Assembly: GCF_044003965.1 (NCBI RefSeq)
Contig: NZ_JBAWKC010000001.1
Location: 620,001-684,000 of the forward strand
Source of the DNA: Yeosuana aquiaggeris
GTDB taxonomy: Bacteria; Bacteroidota; Bacteroidia; Flavobacteriales; Flavobacteriaceae
Length of the DNA stretch: 64,000 nucleotides
Reading direction: 5' to 3'
Position 1 is the first letter of the stretch, and the number at the start of each line of letters is the position of its first letter. Positions 9,384 through 17,712 of the stretch are shown piece by piece. The notes beneath the pieces were generated by a model. The model made no database searches. It saw nothing but the letters and a program-made list of their open reading frames with translations, and was not told where the DNA came from. A program made the position numbers and the translations under genes.

Positions 9384-10598
9384 ATGATAGAATCAAAAAA
9401 TATAAGCTTAGAAAGGGCTGTACTGGTAGGAATTGTTACAAAAGACCAAGATGAAGTAAAATCTAAAGAATATTTGGATGAACTTGAGTTTTTAACTTTT
9501 ACTGCAGGCGGAGAGGTTGTGAAGCGTTTTACTCAAAAAATGGAAATGCCCAATCCTAAGACCTTTTTAGGTACAGGTAAAATTGAAGAAGTAGAGCGTT
9601 TTATTAAAGAAAATAATATCGGAACTGCCATTTTTGATGATGAACTGTCATCGGCTCAGGAACGAAATATCAGTAAAATTCTCAACTGCAAAGTACTTGA
9701 CAGGACGAACTTAATTCTTGATATTTTCGCACAACGGGCACAAACCAGTTATGCCCGCACTCAAGTTGAATTGGCACAATGTGAGTATTTATTACCACGC
9801 TTACGCGGTATGTGGACACACCTTGAGCGTCAAAAGGGAGGAATTGGTATGAGAGGACCGGGTGAAACTGAAATTGAAACAGATAGGCGTATAGTTAGAG
9901 AAAAAATCACTTTACTTAAAGAAAAGATTAAGACCATTGACAAACAAATGTCTGTTCAAAGAGGAAATCGCGGTGCTATGGTACGGGTTGCTCTGGTTGG
10001 ATATACTAACGTGGGTAAATCAACTCTAATGAATGTGATTAGTAAAAGTGATGTTTTTGCTGAAAACAAATTGTTTGCAACATTGGATACGACGGTGAGA
10101 AAAGTAGTAATTCAAAACCTACCATTTTTACTTTCAGATACGGTGGGGTTTATAAGAAAACTGCCAACCCAATTAGTTGAAAGTTTTAAAAGTACTCTAG
10201 ATGAAGTTAGAGAAGCTGATTTACTATTGCACGTGGTAGATATTTCACATCCAAATTTTGAGGAACATATTGATTCTGTTCATAAAATTCTGGGAGAAAT
10301 TAAAAGTGCTGACAAGCCAACTATTATGGTTTTTAATAAAATAGATGCTTATAAACCAGAGCCATTAAGTGATGATGATTTAGAAACTGAGCGTTCTAAA
10401 ATGCATTATTCATTGGAAGAATGGAAAAAGACCTGGATGAGTAAAGTAGGCAATAATGCCCTCTTTATTTCGGCATTAAATAAAGAAAATTTAGAGGATT
10501 TTAAAAAGCGCGTTTATGAAGAAGTAAGGCAAATTCATATTACACGTTTTCCTTATAATCATTTTCTATATCCAGATTATGATGTAAATCAAGCATAA
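9384..10598 (+). CDS. hflX: GTPase HflX
   Basis: This is a 404-residue ribosome-associated GTPase that in other bacteria splits stalled or hibernating ribosomes. The N-terminal HflX domain includes TFLGTGKIEEV (60-70) and the signature GGIGMRGPGETEIETDRR (152-169). The G domain has G1 GYTNVGKS (206-213), G3 DTVG (252-255) in SDTVGFIRKLP, and G4 NKID (318-321). Length is normal for the family and it ends in a short C-terminal domain. It stands alone with its own promoter element and a strong terminator, divergent from the EEP gene. Confidence 0.97.
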   Translation: MIESKNISLERAVLVGIVTKDQDEVKSKEYLDELEFLTFTAGGEVVKRFTQKMEMPNPKTFLGTGKIEEVERFIKENNIGTAIFDDELSSAQERNISKILNCKVLDRTNLILDIFAQRAQTSYARTQVELAQCEYLLPRLRGMWTHLERQKGGIGMRGPGETEIETDRRIVREKITLLKEKIKTIDKQMSVQRGNRGAMVRVALVGYTNVGKSTLMNVISKSDVFAENKLFATLDTTVRKVVIQNLPFLLSDTVGFIRKLPTQLVESFKSTLDEVREADLLLHVVDISHPNFEEHIDSVHKILGEIKSADKPTIMVFNKIDAYKPEPLSDDDLETERSKMHYSLEEWKKTWMSKVGNNALFISALNKENLEDFKKRVYEEVRQIHITRFPYNHFLYPDYDVNQA

Positions 10599-10630
10599 AA
10601 AAAGAGCTTCATTCAATGAAGCTCTTTTTT
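10597..10630. terminator. Bidirectional terminator between hflX and the DUF3078 gene
   Basis: GAGCTTCAT (10604-10612) pairs with ATGAAGCTC (10616-10624) across a 3-nt loop, with A and T runs on each side. Confidence 0.88.
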
Positions 10631-10649
10631 CTTATTATTTGAGTTTTAT

Positions 10650-11579
10650 TTAAAATTTATAGCTCAAACCAACAGTATAATAGGTTTGTAAATCGTTGTT
10701 TACATTATCAAAAGTAGCATTCGTATCACCAATGGTGTTCAGGGCATAATCTAGTGCTTCTTGCTTATTACTTCTTAAGCCAAAGTCAAAGCCAACACCA
10801 ATCATTTTCCATAGGGTATAACCAAATGAGTTAGTCCATGTCCAGTTGGAATAGTTCGAGCTTTTATAACTTTGAAACATAGACAAGTTAGATTTAAAAT
10901 TAATAGCACCTATTTGTCTGGTATAATCTGCAACAATTTTAGCACCTAAAGACGATTCAAAAACGGTTTCTCCAGAACTAAATACAAAGTTGTAGTTTAA
11001 GGGATGAATCACAACAATAAGGTTTTCAATTGGGGTCCAGGTGGCACCTATACCTAAATCTAAATAACCCGGATCATTGAAGTTATCAAGAAGCGTCGTC
11101 CTGTATTCCATTAATCCTGATGCGGCTAAGGATTTTGTAATGTTTCTTCCATACAAAGAGGAAACAGAAAAAACATCTGTTGTTGGACTAAAACTGCTGT
11201 CATCAGTTGGATCATCTCTATCGTCTAATTTCACCCAATTTAAGTTGGTGGTCAATGAGTTTCTCCAAAAGAATTTTTCCTGAATTAAATTGGCATGGCC
11301 ATTAATAGTAAAACCAATATTCCCTGAAGTATTATTTGGTTTGCCTTGAGAGTACCAGTTGGTAAAGTTTGATAAACTTCCGCCAATAGTACCAAAAGCT
11401 CCAATTCTCCAACCAGGAAGTGCATCAATTTGCTTTTGAAGTGCATCAGCTTCCTTTTTATATTTATCTGCCTCGGCTTGCTTTTCAGCTTTTTGAGTTT
11501 CCAGCTCTTCTTTTGTTTGTGCATTGACAGTCACCATGCTACAAAGTAAAACCGCTAAAAAAAGTAATATTCTATTCAT
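10650..11579 (-). CDS. DUF3078 outer-membrane beta-barrel protein
   Basis: The 309-residue protein has a signal peptide (1-20, ending VNAQ), a short charged coiled coil (about 22-50, KEELETQKAEKQAEADKYKK) and a barrel of amphipathic strands ending YYTVGLSYKF with a terminal Phe. WRIGAFGTIGGSLSNFTNW near residue 57 and repeated WxN/NWxWTN motifs fit the Bacteroidota DUF3078 family, whose function is unknown. It is the last gene of the minus-strand run containing sufE, sufT and DUF2480, but whether it is functionally tied to Fe-S assembly is not shown by the sequence. Confidence 0.85.
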   Translation of the reverse strand: MNRILLFLAVLLCSMVTVNAQTKEELETQKAEKQAEADKYKKEADALQKQIDALPGWRIGAFGTIGGSLSNFTNWYSQGKPNNTSGNIGFTINGHANLIQEKFFWRNSLTTNLNWVKLDDRDDPTDDSSFSPTTDVFSVSSLYGRNITKSLAASGLMEYRTTLLDNFNDPGYLDLGIGATWTPIENLIVVIHPLNYNFVFSSGETVFESSLGAKIVADYTRQIGAINFKSNLSMFQSYKSSNYSNWTWTNSFGYTLWKMIGVGFDFGLRSNKQEALDYALNTIGDTNATFDNVNNDLQTYYTVGLSYKF

Positions 11580-11626
11580 TATTGAAATTTTTAAGGGTTA
11601 AATATATTAAATAACAATGTGTAATT

Positions 11627-12133
11627 CTATTTTTTCTTGTATAAAGGCACTGAAGAACAGGCTTCTCCGTACATAATAGAGTGTGCAATTGGCTTCAGTT
11701 TACTGGCCAGCATGATGTAGGCATTTTGAGGTACTGGCTTTTTAGAACAACCTTTTATGATAATAGGTTTATTAGTAAATTCTGAAATATCTAAAGTGTT
11801 TAATACCTCTTGATAAATGGAAGTTTCAAGTACTTGCAGGTTTCCAATCACCGTTTTTTTTGCAAATGGCTCTAAATGGATGCTCAATAAAATAAAGGCC
11901 CAGGCGGGTATAATGGCATCACTACTGCACGTTAAAGCAACATAATTATCTTTAAACTGAGACCAGTCAAATTGATTTGCTTTATCCCTAAAATCTTTTT
12001 CACGTAACACAAAACCTTCAAAAAGCCAATCTTTAATATCAAACAAAATACGCTTGCCTGGAGGATAATAATCTTCCAGGTTAATGGTTACTAATTTACT
12101 ATTCGCTACGCGATTGATAATTTCGTCTTGCAT
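11627..12133 (-). CDS. DUF2480 family protein
   Basis: The 168-residue soluble protein matches DUF2480, a Bacteroidota-specific family: an NLEDYYPPGKRILFDIKDWL N-terminus, VALTCSSDAIIPAWAF in the middle (about 85-100), and KGCSKKPVPQNAYI (about 126-139) with a Cys. It has no signal peptide. The gene lies 21 nt downstream of sufT and is commonly seen beside suf genes in this phylum, so a role near Fe-S metabolism is possible, but the biochemical function is unknown. Confidence 0.85.
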   Translation of the reverse strand: MQDEIINRVANSKLVTINLEDYYPPGKRILFDIKDWLFEGFVLREKDFRDKANQFDWSQFKDNYVALTCSSDAIIPAWAFILLSIHLEPFAKKTVIGNLQVLETSIYQEVLNTLDISEFTNKPIIIKGCSKKPVPQNAYIMLASKLKPIAHSIMYGEACSSVPLYKKK

Positions 12134-12154
12134 GTAAATAATGAAAGTAAATTA

Positions 12155-12481
12155 TTAAAGCATTCCAAGTTCTAACTTCGCTTCTTCACTCATTAATTCA
12201 TGGGTCCAAGGTGGATCAAAAGTGATTTCAACTTCAGCACTTTTCACCTCATTAAGAGATTTGACTTTTTCTTCAACCTCTAGTGGTAAAGTTTCCGCTA
12301 CTGGGCAGTTGGGCGTTGTTAAAGTCATCAAGATTTTAACGTCATAATCCTCATTAACAAATACGTCGTAAATCAATCCTAATTCATAAATGTCAACAGG
12401 AATTTCTGGGTCATAAATGGTTTTCAGAACCCCTACAATTTTTTCACCTAATTTTGAAGTATCTATTTTTATATCGCTCAT
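12155..12481 (-). CDS. sufT: SufT-like / MIP18 (DUF59) Fe-S assembly protein
   Basis: The 108-residue protein has the DUF59 signature DPEIPVDIYELGLIYDV (24-40) and the metal-binding motif TTPNCPVAETLP with Cys59, followed by FDPPWTHELMSEEAKLELG at the C-terminus. SufT-type proteins help mature Fe-S proteins, probably as carriers that act after SUF scaffolding. The gene begins 1 nt after the sufE stop, indicating translational coupling. Full length for the small SufT form. Confidence 0.92.
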   Translation of the reverse strand: MSDIKIDTSKLGEKIVGVLKTIYDPEIPVDIYELGLIYDVFVNEDYDVKILMTLTTPNCPVAETLPLEVEEKVKSLNEVKSAEVEITFDPPWTHELMSEEAKLELGML

Positions 12482-12482
12482 G

Positions 12483-12905
12483 TTAATTTAATTGTGTTTG
12501 GTATGCTATGGCATACATTTTTAATTGTTTAATCATACTTACCAAGCCATTAGCTCTTGTGGGAGATAAATGTTCCTTTAAACCAATTTTTTCGATAAAA
12601 TCTGTGTCGGCTTCAATAATGTCTTTAGGTCTTTGGTTTGAAAAAACTCTAATTAAAATGGCTATAATACCTTTTGTAATAATAGCATCACTATCAGCCG
12701 TAAAAAATATTTTATCATCCTTTAATTCAGCATGAACCCATACTTTACTTTGACAGCCTTTAATGATATTACTATCGGTTTTATATTGTGCTTCAATTAA
12801 AGGTAAGTCCTTTCCAAGATCAATCATATATTGATAACGTTCTTCCCAATCTTCAAACATTGAGAATTCATCAATAATTTCGTTTTGTATGTCCTTAATA
12901 CTCAC
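12483..12905 (-). CDS. sufE: SufE cysteine desulfuration protein (GTG start)
   Basis: SufE takes the persulfide sulfur from SufS and passes it to the SufBCD scaffold. The protein is 140 residues from the GTG at 12903-12905 (MSIKDIQNEIIDEFSMFEDW, the usual SufE N-terminus). The persulfide Cys is in IIKGCQSKVWV (Cys51 from this start), and FIEKIGLKEHLSPTRANGL near the C-terminus is also typical. The longer reading from a TTG at 12921-12923 is rejected because that codon is part of a TAnnTTTG promoter element. sufT follows after 1 nt. Confidence 0.9.
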   Translation of the reverse strand: MSIKDIQNEIIDEFSMFEDWEERYQYMIDLGKDLPLIEAQYKTDSNIIKGCQSKVWVHAELKDDKIFFTADSDAIITKGIIAILIRVFSNQRPKDIIEADTDFIEKIGLKEHLSPTRANGLVSMIKQLKMYAIAYQTQLN

Positions 12906-12920
12906 AGTTTTTATTTTATG

Positions 12921-12951
12921 CAAAAATACAATAAGAAATGGTCCTATTCAA
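12921..12951 (-). promoter_or_regulatory. Promoter of sufE-sufT-DUF2480(-DUF3078)
   Basis: On the minus strand, TATTTTTG (12928 to 12921) is preceded by TTG (12951 to 12949) with a 20-nt spacer, close to the Bacteroidota consensus. It overlaps the 3' end of the META gene and leaves a leader of about 10 nt before the sufE GTG. Confidence 0.6.
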
Positions 12952-13732
12952 TATTTTCTGAAATAGATAAGATTTCTTTAACAATGGTTTCAATCTCTTT
13001 TGGGGGATTCCCGTGATCAAAACTTGCTGATTCATATTTCTTATCATCAGAATAGATAATTAATTTAGCAATAAGAGCTCCATCAAAAAAACGTCTGTCT
13101 GAAGGCGCCTTTAAATTAGAGATATTTTTAACATCAACTGTTTTTATGGCGTTTATAAGTTGTTCCCATTCTGGTGCGCTACAAACTTTAATAACTGGAT
13201 CATCATCACGCTTGTTAACTACTGAAACCTGTTTTTTATTAATTGATATGGATTTATAGACACCTCTTGAAGTGGTGGAATATTCAAACATGACTGGCAT
13301 TACTTGTGGATTTTTAATCATGGTTAAAACAATGCCTTTATTACTAATGAATTCTAAAGTTGCATTATTAGAATTTAAATGATCAATTTTTGATAAGGCC
13401 TCAAATAAGTTAGTTTCAACAGTATTCGCTTCCTTTTCGCAAAACATTTTTGTAGAGCCCAGCGCTCCAAAAGTAATGCTTTTTTCACTCAATGTATAGT
13501 TTCCAAAAAAACGATTACATCCTGAAAAGCCCGTTATTTTTTGTTTTTCAGCATTAAAATTAACTTCTAAGCCATAAGCTGAAACATCTTCATTTTGTAA
13601 TGATTTAATAACATAAGTACCATTTAATTCAAGTTTCGTTTCGATTTCGTTTTGAGAAAAATTCAAGGTTTTCTTAGAATTATTGCAGGTATTTAACGAG
13701 ATAAGACTGCACAAGAAGATAATTAATTTCAT
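12944..13732 (-). CDS. META-domain (HslJ-like) lipoprotein or secreted protein
   Basis: The 262-residue protein has a short hydrophobic leader (MKLIIFLCSLISLNTC) with a possible lipobox at Cys16. Residues about 35-115 form a META/HslJ domain: the diagnostic ITGFSGCNRFFGNYTL and ITFGALGSTKMFCEKEAN are both present, with the paired cysteines expected in that family. The C-terminal half (about 140-262) is a separate domain containing TTSRGVYKSISI and FDGALIAKLIIYSDDKKYES that I do not recognise. META proteins are linked to heat or drug resistance in some bacteria, but function is unsettled. It sits between the metalloprotease and sufE, with a terminator upstream and a promoter for sufE inside its 3' end. 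Confidence 0.8.
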   Translation of the reverse strand: MKLIIFLCSLISLNTCNNSKKTLNFSQNEIETKLELNGTYVIKSLQNEDVSAYGLEVNFNAEKQKITGFSGCNRFFGNYTLSEKSITFGALGSTKMFCEKEANTVETNLFEALSKIDHLNSNNATLEFISNKGIVLTMIKNPQVMPVMFEYSTTSRGVYKSISINKKQVSVVNKRDDDPVIKVCSAPEWEQLINAIKTVDVKNISNLKAPSDRRFFDGALIAKLIIYSDDKKYESASFDHGNPPKEIETIVKEILSISENIE

Positions 13733-13758
13733 GGCTTATATTTTTAATTATAAAATAC

Positions 13759-13786
13759 AAAAAAGACGCCAAAGTTGGCGTCTTTT
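13759..13786 (-). terminator. Terminator after the M43 metalloprotease gene
   Basis: AAAAGACGCC (13761-13770) pairs with GGCGTCTTTT (13777-13786). On the minus strand the hairpin is followed by a run of T, so it ends the transcript of the 13809-14873 gene. Confidence 0.85.
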
Positions 13787-13808
13787 AAATAAAAAATAAA
13801 TATGTTTA

Positions 13809-14873
13809 TTATTGTATCATAATTTCTCGTGGACCTCCAGAGGCAAATATAGCTCTCATTCTATTGCGTTGCCCGTCAGTAAACATATACATACATGAAT
13901 CATAGGTATAATCCATATAATTCATAGTCATATCTGTAGAACTACAGTTCACAGTCGGATAGGCAGGGCATCCATAATTTGGACCATCAGATGTAGGAGT
14001 ATCTTCAACAAAATCATCTTGGCGGCATCTACCATCTCCCCAGATGTGTCTTAAATTTAAATAATGTCCTACCTCATGACTGGCTGTTCTTCCTAAGTTA
14101 TAGTTTGATGCAGAGCCACCAGGTAAACTTTCATGCAGTATGACAATACCATCAGTATCTGGACTTCCACCCGGAAACTGTGCATAGCCTAAAAGGCCGC
14201 TACCTAAATTACAAACCCAAATATTTAGTTGTGTTGAAGGAGAAACTGGAGGGTACGATCTTTTCACAGAATCATTCGTTCCCCATGAAGAGGTGTTGTC
14301 GTTATGTCTCACAATTCCTGCTAGTGTAAAGCTAATGTCTGTGTTGGTAGCATCATTTATAAAGTTAGTGGCACCTGAGGGCAAAAGGTTAGTATTTAAT
14401 TTACTAAAATCGTCATTAAGAACATTCAATTGAGATTGAATTTGAGCATTGCTAACATCATTGGCATTTGGCAATATAATATGAAAATATACAGGGATCA
14501 CAATATTTAAATTATCCTCAATTCGCAACACATCAATATCAGGTTCACCGCCATCGCTGCCACCACCACCAGGGTTACCTACTGGTTTTCCTTTGGCATT
14601 GATCAATTTTCTGGTATGGTACTCAATGTCAAACATTTTTTTCTCTAATCCTGGGTTTTCAGCCAGTAATCTGTTTAAATTAGACATGGTTCCACATGTT
14701 TTGTTGATTTCCTTACCGGTATTTGACTTATTGGTTAAGTCATCAGCAGAATCCGTGTAAACGTAAAAATCGCTCATATCAATTTCTTGATCTAAAGTAA
14801 TCTCTTTTGTATCGTTGTTACATGCCGAAAATAATAAGGCTATTGAAGCCAAACCAAAAAATAATTTTTTCAT
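13809..14873 (-). CDS. Pappalysin-like (M43) zinc metalloprotease lipoprotein
   Basis: The 354-residue protein has a lipobox at LLFSAC (Cys18). After a linker with a Gly-rich stretch (about 100-110), the catalytic domain carries the zinc motif HEVGHYLNLRH (His266, Glu267, His270, His276) and a downstream Met-turn in MTMNYMDYTYDSCMYM (about 316-330), as in metzincins of the pappalysin M43 family. Several Cys (283, 302, 310, 327) probably form disulfides. It is expected to be anchored in the outer membrane and to cleave proteins. It lies between sufS and the META gene but has its own terminator and a 163-nt upstream gap, so it is probably a separate unit. Confidence 0.92.
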   Translation of the reverse strand: MKKLFFGLASIALLFSACNNDTKEITLDQEIDMSDFYVYTDSADDLTNKSNTGKEINKTCGTMSNLNRLLAENPGLEKKMFDIEYHTRKLINAKGKPVGNPGGGGSDGGEPDIDVLRIEDNLNIVIPVYFHIILPNANDVSNAQIQSQLNVLNDDFSKLNTNLLPSGATNFINDATNTDISFTLAGIVRHNDNTSSWGTNDSVKRSYPPVSPSTQLNIWVCNLGSGLLGYAQFPGGSPDTDGIVILHESLPGGSASNYNLGRTASHEVGHYLNLRHIWGDGRCRQDDFVEDTPTSDGPNYGCPAYPTVNCSSTDMTMNYMDYTYDSCMYMFTDGQRNRMRAIFASGGPREIMIQ

Positions 14874-15036
14874 AATAGTTGTTAATTAAGAATTAGTGTT
14901 GAGGAAAGTATAAAATATTTTTAAACTTCTTATTATTTATTAATAATTTTTGTTAAATATTCGACAAAAAGCATGTGATTGTTAGGTAAATAACAATTTT
15001 TATTTAATATAAAGTCTAAAAGAAATAAGATAATAC

Positions 15037-16251
15037 TTAAGAAAGCATGAATTGCGCCTTCCTTACTCCTGCAACTAAACTATCAATTTCTGCTTTAGTG
15101 TTGTAAAAAGAAAAAGAAGCTCTTATAGTACCAGGTATTTTATAATAATCCATGATGGGTTGCGCACAATGATGGCCGGTTCTAACAGCAATGCCCATTT
15201 TATCAAGAATACTGCCTACATCATAAGGATGAATGCCTTCTAAATTAAAGGAAATAACGGATGTTTTATTTTTTGAAGTCCCGTAAATTTTTAAACCTTC
15301 TATTTCAATTAGTTTTTGTGTAGCATATTCTAAAAGTTCATGTTCATATTTAGAAATGGCATCAAATCCAATGGCGTTTATATAATCAATGGCTGCACCA
15401 AAGGCAATACCTCCACAAATATTAGGGGTTCCTGCCTCAAATTTATGAGGTAATTCGGCGTAAGTGGTTTTTTCAAAAGTGACTTCCGCAATCATTTCAC
15501 CTCCACCTTGGTAAGGTGGTAATTTTTTAAGCCATTCTTCTTTACCGTATAGCATTCCCTCGCCTGTTGGGCCGCACATTTTATGGGCGGAGGCTACATA
15601 AAAATCAACATTCAAAGCTTGAACATCTGGTTTTAAATGCGGACTGGCCTGTGCGCCATCAACTAATATGGCTGCGCCAATTTGGTGCGCTTTTTCTATA
15701 ATATATTCAATAGGATTAATGGTGCCTAAAGCATTTGAAATGTGATTTACAAAAACTAATTTGGTTTTATTGGAGAGGAGCTTGTCATACTCAGACATGA
15801 TTAATTCACCCTCTTGATTCATGGGGATTACTTTTAATATGGCTCCAGTGCGCTCACAAAGCATTTGCCAAGGCACAATATTGCTGTGATGCTCTAAGGC
15901 AGATACGATGATTTCATCACCCTTTTTAAGGATGGAAGAAAACCCATTAGCTACTAAATTAATACTATGCGTCGTACCCGACGTAAAAATAATTTCATGT
16001 GCAAATTGAGCATTAAAGTGCTTTTGAATTTTATGTCGCGCTTGCTCATATTTATCTGTAGCTTCCTGACTTAACGTATGCACACCACGATGAATATTGG
16101 CATTATAATTTGAATAATAATCTACAATAGTATCAATAACCTGCTGAGGTGTTTGAGAGGTTGCTGCATTGTCCAAATATACCAATGGTTTTCCGTTGAC
16201 TTGTCTTGAAAGTATGGGAAAATCTTTTCTTATATCTTCTACGTTAAACAT
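15037..16251 (-). CDS. sufS: SufS cysteine desulfurase
   Basis: The 404-residue PLP enzyme removes sulfur from L-cysteine to make the persulfide used for Fe-S clusters. It has YLDNAATSQTP at the N-terminus, the PLP-binding region VDGAQASPHL, the Schiff-base lysine K224 in SAHKMCGPTGEGMLYG, and the active-site Cys362 in RTGHHCAQP. The RxGHHCAQP motif is the group II (SufS) form, which works with SufE, and a sufE gene is present nearby. It is the last gene of sufABCDS and is separated from sufD by a 99-nt gap holding a structured element. Confidence 0.97.
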   Translation of the reverse strand: MFNVEDIRKDFPILSRQVNGKPLVYLDNAATSQTPQQVIDTIVDYYSNYNANIHRGVHTLSQEATDKYEQARHKIQKHFNAQFAHEIIFTSGTTHSINLVANGFSSILKKGDEIIVSALEHHSNIVPWQMLCERTGAILKVIPMNQEGELIMSEYDKLLSNKTKLVFVNHISNALGTINPIEYIIEKAHQIGAAILVDGAQASPHLKPDVQALNVDFYVASAHKMCGPTGEGMLYGKEEWLKKLPPYQGGGEMIAEVTFEKTTYAELPHKFEAGTPNICGGIAFGAAIDYINAIGFDAISKYEHELLEYATQKLIEIEGLKIYGTSKNKTSVISFNLEGIHPYDVGSILDKMGIAVRTGHHCAQPIMDYYKIPGTIRASFSFYNTKAEIDSLVAGVRKAQFMLS

Positions 16252-16266
16252 AGTTGTTTTTTAAAA

Positions 16267-16342
16267 TAGCCCCGATAGTAGCGGCATCCTTTTTTCCTTT
16301 ATTCATGTAAAAAAGATAGAGCGGATAGCGGGAAATAGCTTC
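16267..16342 (-). ncRNA. Flavo-1-like structured RNA/repeat element between sufD and sufS
   Basis: This 76-nt element contains nested complementary segments. AGC (16337-16339) with CCCG opposite CGGG encloses the outer part: CCCG at 16271-16274 pairs with CGGG at 16329-16332. An inner arm pairs CTTTTTT (16289-16295) with AAAAAAG (16309-16315), and ATCC/GGAT segments lie between. On the operon strand it reads GAAGCTATTTCCCGCTATCC, then a T-rich arm, then GGATGCCGCTACTATCGGGG, a pattern I recall as characteristic of the Flavo-1 RNA motif or repeat that is frequent between flavobacterial genes. The family name is from memory. The strand is uncertain because the element is nearly symmetric. Confidence 0.55.
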
Positions 16343-16350
16343 AAATAATT

Positions 16351-17664
16351 TTATAGATCAAAACCGATATCAACGCCTAATTTATTAGCTATAATTTTAT
16401 TGATGCGTTGTTTAATTTCAGGAATTTTAACTGAGCTTAACACGTTATTACTAAACGCATACATAAGTAATGCCTTCGCTTCTTTTTCGGGAATACCTCT
16501 AGAGCGCAAATAAAACAGCGCACTTTCGTCTAACTGACCTATGGTACAACCATGTGAACATTTCACATCATCAGCAAAAATCTCTAATTGCGGTTTGGTG
16601 TTAATAGTGGCTTTATCGCTTATTAATATGTTTTTATTTGACTGAAAGGCATTGGTTTTTTGGGCTTCCTTATTAACAATTATTTTTCCATTGAAAACAC
16701 CCGTGGAGTTTTCGCCGAAAACACCTTTGTAATCCTGATGACTTTCACAATTTGGTTCTATATGATGAACTAAGGTATTATGGTCCACATGCTGTTTATC
16801 ACCAATAATGGTGATGCCTTTTAAAATGGAGTTAATACCTTCGCCATGTTGATAGAAATTAAGATTATTTCGAGTTAATTTCCCTCCAAAAGAAAAGGTA
16901 TGAACCGAACAAATACTTTCTTGCTTTTGATTGATATATGAGTTGTCAATTAATGAAGCGTTTGAATGGTCATTTTGCACTTTATAATAATCAACAATGG
17001 CGCGTTTATTGACAAATAATTCTGTAACGCTATTGGTTAAAACAGGATTTTCAGTTAAACTTTGATGTCTTTCAATAATTTGCAAATGCGAATTTTCATC
17101 AACCACAATTAAATTACGTGGTTGTAACATGATGGCTGATTCATTTCCTGTTGAAAAATGGATGATTTGAATTGGTTTTGCCACCATTTTATTCTTAGGA
17201 ATATGAATGTAAGCTCCTTCACTTGAAAAGGCTGTATTTAATGAGGTTAAACTATCGTTTTTCGCAATTTTATTAAAATAGTTCTCTATAAGAATCCGGT
17301 ATTTTGGTTTTGTTAATGCCGAAGACATTAAACAGATATCCATCCCATCATGCGTTGTCTGTGAGAGATGAGAAGAATATTTCCCATCAATAAAAACAAT
17401 TTTATAAGTGTCGATGTCATGAATGAAATATTTTTTAACATCATTGTATTCAATGGCATTTTCCTGCTTTGGGAACACACTAAAGTCATTTTTTAAAACA
17501 CTGTTTAGGGAGGTGTATTTCCAGGCTTCTTCTTTTTTGGAAGGAAACCCATGATGCTCAAATGTTTTTATAGCTTCGGTTCTTATGTTATGCAAATAAG
17601 TATCCTCGTCTTGATGGTTTTCAAATGCCCAAAAGGATGATATGAGTTTTTCTTTTAAATCCAT
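16351..17664 (-). CDS. sufD: SufD, SUF scaffold subunit
   Basis: The 437-residue protein is the partner of SufB in the SufBC2D complex that builds Fe-S clusters. The C-terminal right-handed beta-helix carries the family motifs DHNTLVHHIEPNCESHQDYKG (written here as residues near 295-315) and VKCSHGCTIGQLDESALFYL, followed by LRSRGIPEKEA. The N-terminus contains KKEEAWKYTSL, the usual SufD opening. It lies 48 nt after sufC in the operon. Length is typical. Confidence 0.96.
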   Translation of the reverse strand: MDLKEKLISSFWAFENHQDEDTYLHNIRTEAIKTFEHHGFPSKKEEAWKYTSLNSVLKNDFSVFPKQENAIEYNDVKKYFIHDIDTYKIVFIDGKYSSHLSQTTHDGMDICLMSSALTKPKYRILIENYFNKIAKNDSLTSLNTAFSSEGAYIHIPKNKMVAKPIQIIHFSTGNESAIMLQPRNLIVVDENSHLQIIERHQSLTENPVLTNSVTELFVNKRAIVDYYKVQNDHSNASLIDNSYINQKQESICSVHTFSFGGKLTRNNLNFYQHGEGINSILKGITIIGDKQHVDHNTLVHHIEPNCESHQDYKGVFGENSTGVFNGKIIVNKEAQKTNAFQSNKNILISDKATINTKPQLEIFADDVKCSHGCTIGQLDESALFYLRSRGIPEKEAKALLMYAFSNNVLSSVKIPEIKQRINKIIANKLGVDIGFDL

Positions 17665-17712
17665 TTTTCAATTGTTAGTAAAAGTGGCTGAACCGCTCAA
17701 ACTGAAAATTAA

